A DNA stretch of 64,000 bases from Prorocentrum cordatum (taxonomy: Eukaryota; Sar; Dinophyceae; Prorocentrales; Prorocentraceae), in the NCBI GenBank assembly GCA_963575745.1, contig CAUYUJ010021649.1, positions 312,286 through 376,285 on the forward strand. Direction: 5' to 3'. Under the pieces are notes generated by a model, which was given only the letters and a program-made list of their open reading frames with translations, was not told the DNA's origin and made no database searches. Below are positions 11,198 to 19,856 of the stretch, in pieces (the first letter of the stretch is position 1; every line of letters begins with the position of its first letter). A program made the position numbers and the translations under genes.

Positions 11198-12686
11198 TCA
11201 CGCAGTGGAAGGGCGGGCGCGTTTGCAACCCCGAGCCTTGCTCTTTGGGGCAAGCTTGGGCCGCGCAGAGAGCGCCCGGGCAAGAACGTTGCATTCGTCG
11301 GGCACGCGATGCGATAAGTCAGAGGGCCACGCTTGCAAATCGAAACCGTTGGATATGGCAGTCTTAAGAACTTGTATCAAGGGGCAAAGTGCCGCGATTA
11401 CAACAGGCACAGCGTACGCATTACCCGCTGCTTTCAACGAAACGTCTCCAGTCATCCACAAAGCCAAGCTCGGCGGGAAACCTTGTAGGGCTAAACGTTC
11501 GCACGCCTCCATCCTCCGAAAAAAGTCTCTATCTTCATCTGGCTTGTGGTCTATTACACATCCAACCGACAAAATCCACAAGTACGCGTTGCGAGTTGTA
11601 AGCGTTGGCGCGTTGTTGATTGTGAGATGCCCTGTCTGTTTGTGGACTCTGTCGGGGCCTCGGTCCACTGACGCAACGGCGATGTCCGAGCGATTTAATT
11701 TGCCATCTAGGTACATTTCTTCAATAATCTTTTCATACGATAGTAGATTCGCCTTCATCGGCGCAGAAAGCACCGACCGATGGGTATTTGGAAGGAGAGC
11801 GAGCGCTGACTTCAATCCTCTGCTACCGAAAAGTGCGAGGGGTGGCGGCACGGAAACGCATAAACATTTCCTAAGCCCACGCAGGAAAATGCGTTTCCTT
11901 GTTTGTGGTAGAAGATATGGGGTTGCATCCAGAACGTCCACGCGAAATCCGCACACCCTCCGAGGCGAAGGCGTTGGCTTGGGCGACACCCGCTTTGGAC
12001 AACGTAAGATGTAGGGGTCTGGCGTGGAACCGTCAGGTTGGGAAGTCGAACTCGGGCAGGGTGGTCCGAAGGGCGTCTAGTACTCTGCTCATGTAGTTGA
12101 CGCGCCCATTCTGATTATGCATAATGCCCATCACGTTCTCTAAGGCGAAGCCCAAGAGCCCACAACCTTTGGCGAAGTATATGATCCACTGCAACACTCG
12201 AACGAAAACATTCGACCGTCTGTCGCCCTGCCCACCGCGCCCCCCCTGGGCCGACCAGGGAGGGCACGGTGGCCCAGCCACTAGAAAATCAACTCGGCCC
12301 CGTAAGGATGAAAGCGGAACGCGCATAAGATCCCCAGCGGTTTCGCCCAGATGCAACACAAAATTTGTCATGCCCATGCTCCTCAAGTGATGTCCCAGCA
12401 CCTCGGCGTACCCAGGTTCTAAATCATAGATATGAACTGTGTTCGAGGGCACTCCCATCGCCTGCATGGCGCATCCGCAACCATGCATTCCAGTGCATGG
12501 AGCTGCGATCTCTAAACGACGCGTCAAGGAACCAATTTCTGGAAAGTGCGAACGCCAGTCTGGAAGCGATGGTGCGCTTTGTACGATGCGCTCTAATTGC
12601 GCAACCGAACTACCAGGTCGGGAACCCACGCCGGCACACGCGGAGGCGAGCATCGCCCACGCGACGAGCATGGTGAGTTTCATCAT
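11198..12686 (-). CDS. C5 cytosine-specific DNA methyltransferase (frame break)
   Basis: Transfers a methyl group from S-adenosylmethionine to C5 of cytosine in DNA. The upstream part (12,686-12,033, 217 codons) has a motif I region (IAAPCTGMHGCGCAM, variant of the usual DLFAGxGG), an acidic motif II-like site (YDLEPGY), the motif IV catalytic Cys (GPPCPPWS) and motif VI (ALENV). The downstream part (about 11,960-11,198, another frame) has motif VIII (LPQTRKRIFLRG), a motif IX-like RRMEACERLALQGFPPSL and motif X (GNAYAVPVV). All catalytic motifs are therefore present in order. Between FDF and RVDVLDA lie about 80-95 nt with a TGA at 12,035-12,033 and a shift of frame. This is either a small non-canonical intron, which dinoflagellates have, or an inactivating insertion. 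The first 18 residues (MMKLTMLVAWAMLASACA) are hydrophobic like a signal peptide, odd for a nuclear enzyme. Last gene of the same-strand array. Confidence 0.85.
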
Positions 12687-12699
12687 GCACGAAGAAAAT

Positions 12700-13026
12700 T
12701 GCGAGTGCTTCTCTTGAGCATGCTACGTGATCACACGAACGCGTGATTATTTCTTTCACAAGAAACACTCACCCCCCTCCTTCTCCACTTGTCCCTCCCG
12801 CCCTCGCCCCCGCCCTTATCTCGAGATGGCGAGGCTCAGGGTGGGGCCAACCCCGCCCACTCACTTCCCCCCGAGATGAGGTTCGCCGAATTTTCAAAAT
12901 AAGCTTCCACAGATGATCCCGAAGAGAGGTTTCTGAAGTCCCCCCTCCCCCCACACCCCTCACTCCGACAAACAAACATCCATGTCCTCGATCTTAGAAT
13001 TTCCCAGCCCTGAGTCCCAGGCAGGG
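12700..13026. other. Methyltransferase upstream flank, no gene seen
   Basis: Between the methyltransferase start and the first microsatellite. It holds the short palindrome-like CACGAACGCGTG at 12,733-12,744 and C-rich stretches. No open frame of note. Confidence 0.4.
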
Positions 13027-13030
13027 GGGA

Positions 13031-13080
<50 letters not shown>
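13027..13080. repeat. (TAG)n microsatellite
   Basis: About 17 near-perfect TAG units directly after GGGGGGA. Confidence 0.97.
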
Positions 13081-13081
<1 letters not shown>

Positions 13082-13135
13082 GGGGAGGTCGGGGTATGTG
13101 GGAAGTAATCATCTCACGCTGGCATCCCACATGCA

Positions 13136-13325
13136 GAGGCGAGCCTCCTGCGAGCCTCCTGCAGGGGCGAGCCTCCTGCGAGCCTCATGCAGAGGCGTGC
13201 GTCCCACGGGCCTCCTGCAGGGGCGAGCCTCCTGCGAGCCTCATGCAGAGGCGAGCCTCCTACGAGCCTCCTGCAGGGGCGAGCCTCCTGCGAGCCTCAT
13301 GCAGAGGCGAGCCTCCTGCGAGCGG
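13136..13325. repeat. Minisatellite built from GGCGAGCCTC
   Basis: Alternating units GAGGCGAGCCTCCTGC and GAGCCTCATGCA give an array with a period of roughly 33-36 bp. Several copies keep the palindrome GAGGC-GA-GCCTC (13,136, 13,248, 13,304). Others read GGGCGAGCCT, a G-T pair. It lies between the methyltransferase and the two-exon gene, and shows that the dispersed GGCGAGCC motif can amplify. Confidence 0.85.
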
Positions 13326-13339
13326 GCGTGGGGAACAAG

Positions 13340-13608
13340 GATGATGATCAGCAAGAGGAGGTGAAGAGGAGGAGGGGGGGGAGGAAGAGGAGGAGGAGGA
13401 GGAGGAGGAGGGTTCAGGAGGAGGCGGAGGCGGAGGGTTCATGAGGGTGCGGAGGAGCTGGAGGAGGAGGAGGAGGAGGAGGAGGAGGAGGAGGAGGAGG
13501 AGGGAGGGAGGAGGAGGAGGAGGAGGAGGAGGAGGAGGAAGGAGGAGGAGGAGGAGGGAGTCGGAGGAGGAGGGGGAGGAGGAGGAGGAGGAGGAGGAGG
13601 AGGAGGAG

Positions 13609-13640
<32 letters not shown>

Positions 13641-13775
13641 GGAGGAGGAGGGGGAGGAGGTGGAGGAGGAGGAAGAGGGGGATGGGGACGTGCGGGGAGA
13701 GGAGGAGGGGGCAGGGGGAGCAGGAGCAGGAGCAGGAGGAGGAGGAGGAGGAGGAGGAGGAGGAGGAGGATGACG
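13340..13775. repeat. (GGA)n tract, about 430 bp
   Basis: Degenerate GGA repeat on the plus strand, so CCT polypyrimidine on the sense strand of the surrounding genes. Ends near the ATGACGGAG at 13,769. Confidence 0.95.
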
Positions 13776-13947
13776 GAGATGATTTTTGTTGCTGCATTAC
13801 GCGCTGCTCGCTTCTTTGTCGCTGCAATCGGCCCACTACGTGCTATAGTAGGGCTTGGCTTGCCTAGCGCACGCAGGCCACCCCAGCCTGCGTCGTTGCT
13901 CACAGCCTGCGTCGTTGAGAGTTTTGCGCCTTCGCATCCCGCGCCCC

Positions 13948-16029
13948 TCACTCAGTAGGGATGTCGTCCGCGACGATGGCCTGCGCCATTCTCAACCAGG
14001 ATGCTTTCCCGCCGTCAGACCCGCCGTTGAAAGAGAATGAACGATCCTTCAGCGCGCCCTTCCTCTGCACCCTCCACGCCGATTTCGCCATGTCGGTGTA
14101 GATTTTGAAGTCACCTACCACCTGCGGCTCCCTCCGCGAGCTCGGGATCCCACGGAAAGGCAATTTGATCCCAATCGCCGCTGGCCGCTTCCTCACCGGC
14201 GCGGCCTCCTCCTCCTCGTCCGTCTCGTCCATCTCCTCGTCCTCCTCCGAGGCCTCCTCCTCCTCTTCAGGTTCCTCCTCATCGGAACGGCTCTTCTTGG
14301 CTTTGGGCGCCGCCTTCGCAGCAGCCGCGGGGCGCTTCATCACCGTGCCGCCGCTCTTCTTCGATGTGAACTCAAGCATCGTCGCGGCCAAGTCCGCAGT
14401 GGTCTTGGGCTGCACCGCCTCCGCCGGCGCGGGCGACGGCTCCGCCCTCGCGCTCTCTGGGCTGGAAAGGTTGACCTGGACGGAAGCCGGGCTGTCACAG
14501 ATCGCGGGCATCGACGGCGCGGCCCCACTGCTGGCGGGCCCGCTAAGCGCCAGCTGCAGGCCGCTGTCGACCATCAGCTTGTGCTTCGGGTTGAAGATCT
14601 GGAGACCTGGAACGCCGTCGCCACTCACAGGCTGCCGATGCTGAATAGCGGCGAGGACAGCGTTCGCCACGCCTTCGACGGTCAAGCCCGAGCACTTCAC
14701 TTTGCCGACCCTCAGCGCGATGGACCCATGGCTCTTCCTTGCTGGCAGCTTCGCGCGCAAGGCGTCGATGGCAATCTCATCGATTGGCACGTTATTCACT
14801 GGCTGGTCGCCCTCTGTGTCCCCGTAGGCGAAGTCGTAGATGTCCTCGTGAACTCGCTTGAACTCAACCAGGGTCGCTGCGTACTTCTTCACCGCGCCCG
14901 AATGGGCATGGTCGAGCCGGTGTTTGCGCCTCTCCTTGATGCCATCCTTGATATCTTTGAGCTTGGCGAATGCGTCCGCCACGTTCACGTTGACCTCGGA
15001 GGGCAGAAAAAATCAAGAGGGGTAGAAGGTGGAGAAGGAGGAGGAGGAGGCGGGGGAGGAGGGGGGGGAGGGGGAGGAGGGGGAGGAGGGGGAGGAAGGG
15101 AGGTGGAGAGGAGGAGAAGGCGGAGGAGAAGGAGGCGGAGGACAAGGAAAAGGGACAGGACAAGGAAAGGAGGAGGCGGAGGAGGAGGATGGGGAGGCGG
15201 AGGTGGAGGAGGAGGTTCGGACATCTTGAGTTGATGCGCCGATTGAGAGGAGGAGAAGGAGGAGGTGGAGGAAGAGGAGGAGGAGGAGGAGAAGGAAGAG
15301 GATAAGGAGGAGGAAGAGGAGGAGGAGGAGGAGGAGGAGGAGAAAGAGGAGTGAGAGGAGGAGGAAGAGGAGCCGGGAAGGAGGACGGACCCGAAGATGA
15401 AGAGGACACCCAGGAAGGTTTCGGTTCGGGACGAAAAAAACTTGCAACCTTGTGCTCTCCTGGAATACGTTTTTCTGGCTTGGGGAGGGGGGCAGAGCGG
15501 GCCCGAGGATCCGAGAGGTGTGTAGGTTGTGCCCCCCCCCCCCAACGACCTGCCCTTGGACGCCCCCGTCCAGACGCAGCGTCATGATTGCCACGGCGTG
15601 CACCTCAGTGTGCTCGGAGGGGTGCTTCAGCCCGATCTTCTCCCAGAGGTCAAGCATCATCTCGAGAACGGTAGCGTAGGGGGTATCGGGGTCGCGGTAC
15701 TTTTTCCACATGTCCAGCGTCATGTATCTCTGGAGGAAGAGGTTCTGTTTTTTCTCGTTGGTCTTTTTCGAGGAAGTCTTCGTCGTCACCGAAACTTTCC
15801 CAGCGATCAGTCGTGCCAGTGATGCGAACGAGGTCCCTTGGATCACCTTTAAGATATCTTTGCCAACTGCGGGCGAGATGGAGTCGGCCTCTGCGATTGA
15901 CTTTTCGAGCTGGGCTTTCTGTTCTGCGGCTTGAGCTTCGACCTGTCCCAAAGTGATCCCCTCGGTCACCTTGTAGGTTTCCAGGAAGTCAACAGCGCTC
16001 TTCACAGTGTTGAGGAGCAGGTCCGCCAT
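13948..16029 (-). CDS. Two-exon gene, coiled-coil/acidic protein of 508 residues, unrecognised
   Basis: Function unknown. Exon 1 runs 16,029-15,550 (160 codons, ATG preceded by stops and the palindrome at 16,071-16,080). Exon 2 runs 14,994-13,948 (348 codons plus stop). A GT-AG intron of 555 nt joins them in phase 0, giving ...GGVQGQ then VNVNVADAF.... Exon 1 is helical, rich in Lys/Glu (about residues 20-110). Exon 2 continues with a basic helix (KLKDIKDGIKERRKHR), a folded-looking middle, a Pro/Ser/Ala linker, a basic stretch MKRPAAAAKAAPKAKKSR, an acidic block of about 30 Glu/Asp, a second KKRPAA-like site, and a C-terminal block with YTDMAKSAWRVQRKG. The basic clusters look like nuclear localisation signals, so a chromatin or nucleic-acid role is possible. 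Neighbours: zinc-ribbon gene upstream, methyltransferase downstream, same strand. Confidence 0.75.
14995..15549 (-). other. Intron of the two-exon gene
   Basis: Donor CAG|GTCGTTGG at 15,550/15,549 and acceptor CTCCGAG|GTCAACG at 14,995/14,994. Both exon-intron junctions share AG|GTC, the repeated-splice-site pattern reported for dinoflagellate introns. The intron body is mostly (CCT)n on the sense strand. Removing it keeps the frame open over 508 codons, which is the main support. Confidence 0.7.
15020..15415. repeat. Degenerate (GGA)n inside the intron
   Basis: GGA/GAGGC purine repeats on the plus strand fill most of the intron. The poly-Ser/poly-Leu frames here are not coding. Confidence 0.9.
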
Positions 16030-16070
16030 GGGAAACGCAGGTCTCAGTGTTACTATATCTCCTTGTCTGG

Positions 16071-16080
16071 TGGCGAGCCA
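16071..16080. promoter_or_regulatory. TGGCGAGCCA palindrome 42 bp upstream of the two-exon gene
   Basis: TGGC-GA-GCCA in the context GGTGGCGAGCCAACC, the same extended context as the three copies at 11.1 kb. Its distance from the ATG would suit a 5' UTR or trans-splice region. Confidence 0.5.
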
Positions 16081-16189
16081 ACCTAGGAAAACGCTGAGCC
16101 CGAAATTCGAACGATGATGAGGACGACGCCGACGACGAGCTCGACGAAGGATGATGATGATGATGATGAGGGGAGGTCTGGGCACACTT

Positions 16190-16480
16190 CCCTCGAGTGA
16201 TTCTACAGTGATTCTACTGTAATTCTACAGTGATTCTACAGTGATTCTCCAGTGATTCTCCCAAATGATTCTATCATGATTCTATGGTGATTCTATCGTG
16301 ATTCTGGAACGCCTTGTGATTCTACAGTGATTCTACCGTGATTCTACAGTGATCCTCTCACGTGGTTATTCAAGTGATTCTATCATGATTCTACTGTGAT
16401 TCTATCGTGATTCTGGAACGCCTTGTGATTCTACAGTGATTCTACAGTGATTCTCCAACGATTCTGTAGTGATTCTGTTG
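16190..16480. repeat. TGATTCTACAG minisatellite with 109-bp higher-order unit
   Basis: About 20 imperfect copies of TGATTCTACAG (variants ATCA, CTGT, TCG). The marker GGAACGCCTTG occurs at 16,306 and 16,415, so a block of about 109 bp has been duplicated as a unit. Confidence 0.9.
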
Positions 16481-16487
16481 CGGTCGT

Positions 16488-16518
16488 GTGGCGAGCCACT
16501 CCCAGAGGCGAGCCTCTG
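16488..16518. promoter_or_regulatory. Paired GGCGAGCC palindromes
   Basis: GTGGCGAGCCAC (16,488-16,499), then CAGAGGCGAGCCTCTG (16,503-16,518) with 7-bp perfect arms around GA. The same T-A copy followed by A-T copy arrangement recurs at 18,555-18,584. Confidence 0.6.
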
Positions 16519-16613
16519 TCAAGATCTCTTTGGGGTGGGACCGAGGAAGTTAAAATGACGTTGGCGACGATGATGACGACGTGGCAGATCAGGAGCAGCG
16601 CGAGAGAAGGAAG

Positions 16614-16960
16614 AGGAGGAGGAGGAGGAGGAGGAGGAGAAGCAATGAAGGACAGGGTGAGGAGGAGAAGAGGAGGAGGAGGAGGAGGAGGAGGAGGAAG
16701 AGAAGGAAGGAAGGGAGAGGTTCGGCGAGGTTCGGCGATGACGACGATTCACGCAGGCAAGCTGGGTGAAAAGCCAATGCAACAACAATAAAGTAATAGA
16801 GTCTATGAGAAGCGAAAGTCAATCCCACTTTGTGGGATTGATCACTCCTGCACTCCATGCAGCTCATCATTACTGGTGCCCCTGACGCCAACATGTTCTA
16901 CTGCGTTATAAGGACATGTAGGAGGAGGAGGAGGAGGAGGAGGGGGAAAGAGAAGCAGGA
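16614..16960. repeat. (GGA)n tracts in the intergenic region
   Basis: GGA-rich blocks at 16,614-16,705 and 16,919-16,985, separated by ordinary sequence with no gene. On the sense strand of the array these are polypyrimidine tracts. Confidence 0.85.
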
Positions 16961-17018
16961 GGAGGGGGAGAAGGATGAGGAGGATGAGATGCTTGATGAT
17001 TTTTTCCACGCGAAGCTG

Positions 17019-17028
17019 TGGCGAGCCA
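17019..17028. promoter_or_regulatory. TGGCGAGCCA palindrome downstream of the zinc-ribbon gene
   Basis: One copy about 210 bp beyond the stop of the gene at 17,237. No partner close by. Confidence 0.4.
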
Positions 17029-17236
17029 TTCGTGCACGAGAGCTGGTGAACGCTGCAATGCTGCAAACTGTGAAAATCGCATGGTGCGCTATAGCGCCGA
17101 TCACAAAGAACGTGCGTGCTTCCCCAAACTGCCACTAGTAAAAACGGCGCCCCCTGATTCCGCAACTAGATGCATACGCAGCACCGCACGCCACCATGCT
17201 GAGCTATCGAAGCTACCGCCTTCCCCGCTAACACCG

Positions 17237-18325
17237 TCAGTCGACATTGTCGGCGAGCTGATCGAGCAGCTCCGTCATCTGATTGGACAGGCTGGACGCA
17301 TCGTCGATCATGGGCTTGATCGTTTTCAAGAAAGCCGCGACCTCACCTGGCATTGCCTTGCCGACCTGGCTGAACGACTTGCCCTTCTCGATGGCGTTCT
17401 CCATCGTCTTCGCAAGGCTCTCGGCCTTAGATGTCAGGGCTGTCGGGGCGATATCTGGGAACGGCTGCGCCTGCGTGATCGCCGCGATGAGGTCCATCGA
17501 GGCCACCTCAAGCTTGCTGTCGACCGACTCCAAGCGCTCCTTCTGGCCGTCGGTGAGGTCCACCGGCTGCTTCTCCTTGCGTGGTTGTGGCTCTTTGCGT
17601 TCCCTCTTGCGTCGCTGAGGGGGCGCCGCCTCTTGGTCACCGTTGGCTTCCTCCTCCCCCTCCTCCTCTTCGGCCTCTGCGCCATCTGGCTGCGCTCTCT
17701 GTTTCGCCTTCGCCTTCGCCTTCGCCTTGGTCTTGGCCTTTGCGTGCGGAGCGTTCCCCGTCGGCCAGTCCCCTATCCTGCGGCATTTCTCTTCTCTTTC
17801 CTCAACGCCAGCGCCGACCTCCATCTCGTACTCTGGGATCCAGATCTGCTCGGCTTTGCTGTAGTCGTGGATTTGGCGGGGCGCGTTCGCAAGGACATTA
17901 TTCCACTCTTCGGGTTTGTCTACATAGTCCTTCGCGGCATCGGCAATGTTCCTGAACTTGCCCTTGGCAGAACGTTTCATGAACTTCTGGTTGATTTGGA
18001 CCTGCGTCACCGTCTCTTGCATCTTCCTGGCGAGTTCATCTCCCGCGAGCCCCCTCGCATTTGCCATGAACTCCGTCTTGGTCTCCTTGCTGAGGTCGCC
18101 CCACCCGGCGACGTGCATCGTCGTGCTCTTCTGAATGCGGAGCAGGCGCTGGCGTAGCCCCGAACAGGGGCTGCAGCGGAACTGGGCTTTCTTCCCAGTG
18201 AAGGGGTCGGCCTCTTGCACTGAGAGCATGGCGGAGGCGGGCAAGTCGCCTCTGCCGCACGACGAACACACGGCCAACTTAACCTCCTCGCTCCCAGCGG
18301 CGGCAGGTTCCGCAGCATCAGCCAT
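17237..18325 (-). CDS. CxxC zinc-ribbon and Lys-Ala-repeat protein, 362 residues, unrecognised
   Basis: Single intact reading frame, ATG at 18,325, stop at 17,237. Residues 20-54 hold C-X2-C (CSSCGRG) and C-X2-C (CSPC) about 27 residues apart, a plausible zinc ribbon. Residues 100-165 are a helical, charged region with FMKRSAKGKFRNIADAAK. Residues 195-209 are an Ala-Lys repeat of histone H1-like character. An acidic run (218-227), a basic run (RRKRERKEPQPRKEK, 238-252) and a helical C terminus of about 100 residues follow. This composition suggests a nuclear DNA- or RNA-binding protein, but no named family is recognised. Two GGGCGAGCCC palindromes lie 43-84 bp upstream of the ATG. Same strand as its neighbours. 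Confidence 0.8.
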   Translation of the reverse strand: MADAAEPAAAGSEEVKLAVCSSCGRGDLPASAMLSVQEADPFTGKKAQFRCSPCSGLRQRLLRIQKSTTMHVAGWGDLSKETKTEFMANARGLAGDELARKMQETVTQVQINQKFMKRSAKGKFRNIADAAKDYVDKPEEWNNVLANAPRQIHDYSKAEQIWIPEYEMEVGAGVEEREEKCRRIGDWPTGNAPHAKAKTKAKAKAKAKQRAQPDGAEAEEEEGEEEANGDQEAAPPQRRKRERKEPQPRKEKQPVDLTDGQKERLESVDSKLEVASMDLIAAITQAQPFPDIAPTALTSKAESLAKTMENAIEKGKSFSQVGKAMPGEVAAFLKTIKPMIDDASSLSNQMTELLDQLADNVD

Positions 18326-18367
18326 CGATCCTTTACGAAGGCGCTTGGCACCTATGAGTCAAGTATT

Positions 18368-18409
18368 GGGCGAGCCCGCTTGACAATCTGTCAAAAATTG
18401 GGCGAGCCC
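18368..18409. promoter_or_regulatory. Tandem GGGCGAGCCC palindromes upstream of the zinc-ribbon gene
   Basis: GGGC-GA-GCCC at 18,368-18,377 and 18,400-18,409 inside a 32-bp direct repeat (TTGGGCGAGCCCGCTTGACA). The outer base pair here is G-C, unlike the T-A, A-T or C-G seen at other sites. Confidence 0.55.
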
Positions 18410-18554
18410 GCTTGACAGTCTGAAATGGCAGCGGTGGCAAGGGGAAACAGATGGAGGACGGGAACTCGAAAAGCTTTTCTTGAACTAAGAGGTTCCTGTG
18501 AAAACCAAGTCGATCGCCAGTTTGAGAACGAGGGGGGAAGGGGGATCGCACCCA

Positions 18555-18584
18555 GTGGCGAGCCACGCGACGAGGCGAGCCTCG
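18555..18584. promoter_or_regulatory. Paired GGCGAGCC palindromes
   Basis: GTGGCGAGCCAC (18,555-18,566) and CGAGGCGAGCCTCG (18,571-18,584), 4 bp apart, between the KH-like gene (stop 18,666) and the zinc-ribbon gene. Same order and near-same spacing as at 16,488-16,518. Confidence 0.6.
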
Positions 18585-18665
18585 GCTTCCGAAATCTACA
18601 CCTGAATGAAATGATGAAGATGACGATGATAGCGATTTTTTTTGCATCGCGACGCAGAGACCCGT

Positions 18666-19586
18666 CTAAATGTCGGACAAGTCTCCAGGCGGCCAGGCTT
18701 TCGTTTGCGAGTCTGGTGCTACTAGCGGCGAATCAACGGGGGTTTTATCGCCGCCGTCGTCGCAGCGATCGCTGTGCGAAGTGGGCAATGTGTCATCGGA
18801 TTCAATTAGAGACGCAGGCGAAAGCAGCTCATCGTCGGCTGGATCTTCACGCTGCCTGCTGGCGTCGGTGTGAAACATCGGCTGCACCTTGATCATATCC
18901 TCGTTGCGGGCGTCCTCAGTGGCGATATTCTCCGCGGGGTCCTCAGCGATCTGTGGCGCCAAAAACCCTGCAGGCCCAAGGAGTCTGGACGGGGCCCACT
19001 CCGAGCTTGAGCTTGCCTCAGCCGATGCCGAGGCTGGCTCGGTGCCCCAAGCGGCCCAAGGGTCTTGCTCCGATTGCCCTTCGCCTAGCCAGGTCTGCTC
19101 TCCCGCAGCCGCTGCGCCCCAGTCATGCTGGCCAGCGCTCCAGCCACTCCAGTCGCACCAGCCCCATGAGTCAGTGCTCTGGAAAACGGGTTGCCAGATC
19201 GACGAGTCGGTTGCTGACCATCCCGCCGGCTGCAACCCAGGCGGCTCGTGGCGGGCGAAGTGCGAGTGGCGCCAGGCTGCTTCCTCGCGCTGCTGAGCGC
19301 GCAGGGCGTCTTGCTCCGCTCGAGGCCTTCGTCCGCCAGAAACGCCATGCTTGGCAATGACCGCCATGGCGTCATCGTGCGCTTGGCGGAGCGACGTCAC
19401 AGGGCCTGCGACTGTCAACATTCGACCACGGCCGCGGTCGCGAGTTCTAGCCCAGCATCCAGTCTTCGCATAGATCTCATCTTGGTCTGCTTTAGTGAGA
19501 GTTCCGCTCCCAATAGGAATGGGCCCGATCTTGCCGTCGGGCGGCGCGCCCGGCGCGCGCCGCGAAGTGACCTCGCGACCTGCCAT
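18666..19586 (-). CDS. KH-like domain protein, about 306 residues
   Basis: Chosen start is the ATG at 19,586 (MAGREVTSRRAPG); the frame is open further upstream but only through Leu/Pro-rich, repeat-like sequence. Residues about 20-80 read IGPIPIGSGTLTKADQDEIY, then KTGCWARTRDRGRGRMLTVAG and a final helix, which follows the beta-alpha-alpha-beta-beta-alpha order and the I..TG.......g..R.l.v.G signature of KH RNA-binding domains. The GxxG loop is not canonical, so the assignment is tentative. The centre is rich in Trp, Gly and Gln (SWGWCDWSGWSAGQHDWG) and the C terminus is acidic/Ser-rich, both probably disordered. It lies between the transposase and the zinc-ribbon gene on the same strand. 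Likely an RNA-binding protein; its partner is unknown. Confidence 0.6.
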   Translation of the reverse strand: MAGREVTSRRAPGAPPDGKIGPIPIGSGTLTKADQDEIYAKTGCWARTRDRGRGRMLTVAGPVTSLRQAHDDAMAVIAKHGVSGGRRPRAEQDALRAQQREEAAWRHSHFARHEPPGLQPAGWSATDSSIWQPVFQSTDSWGWCDWSGWSAGQHDWGAAAAGEQTWLGEGQSEQDPWAAWGTEPASASAEASSSSEWAPSRLLGPAGFLAPQIAEDPAENIATEDARNEDMIKVQPMFHTDASRQREDPADDELLSPASLIESDDTLPTSHSDRCDDGGDKTPVDSPLVAPDSQTKAWPPGDLSDI

Positions 19587-19793
19587 TCCTCGAGAAATGA
19601 AATGGCTGCGGTGGCAGCGGTGGCATTGAGACAGCAATGTGCGATGATAATATGAAGCTTGATCTGATAATGATGCCGATGATTGCGATAATGGCGGGGC
19701 GTTGAAGGAGGGGGCAGGGGGGTGTAGAAGCAGCAGCACGAGCAGCAGGAGTGGGAGAAATGAAACGAAGAGGCAACAATAGGATGACGCGCG

Positions 19794-19856
19794 CGGCGAG
19801 CCGAGGGCAGAGGCGAGCCTCTCCACGTGAACCTCTGGGCTTGCGGGGGCGAGCCA
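19794..19856. promoter_or_regulatory. GGCGAGCC palindromes upstream of the KH-like gene
   Basis: CGGCGAGCCG (19,794-19,803), AGAGGCGAGCCTCT (19,809-19,822) and a non-pairing copy GGGCGAGCCA (19,847-19,856), about 210-270 bp upstream of the ATG. Confidence 0.55.

Noticed and set aside
10815-12014. 399-codon plus-strand frame
   Set aside because: It is the antisense shadow of the methyltransferase C-terminal half plus a TC-rich leader; only the minus strand shows enzyme motifs.
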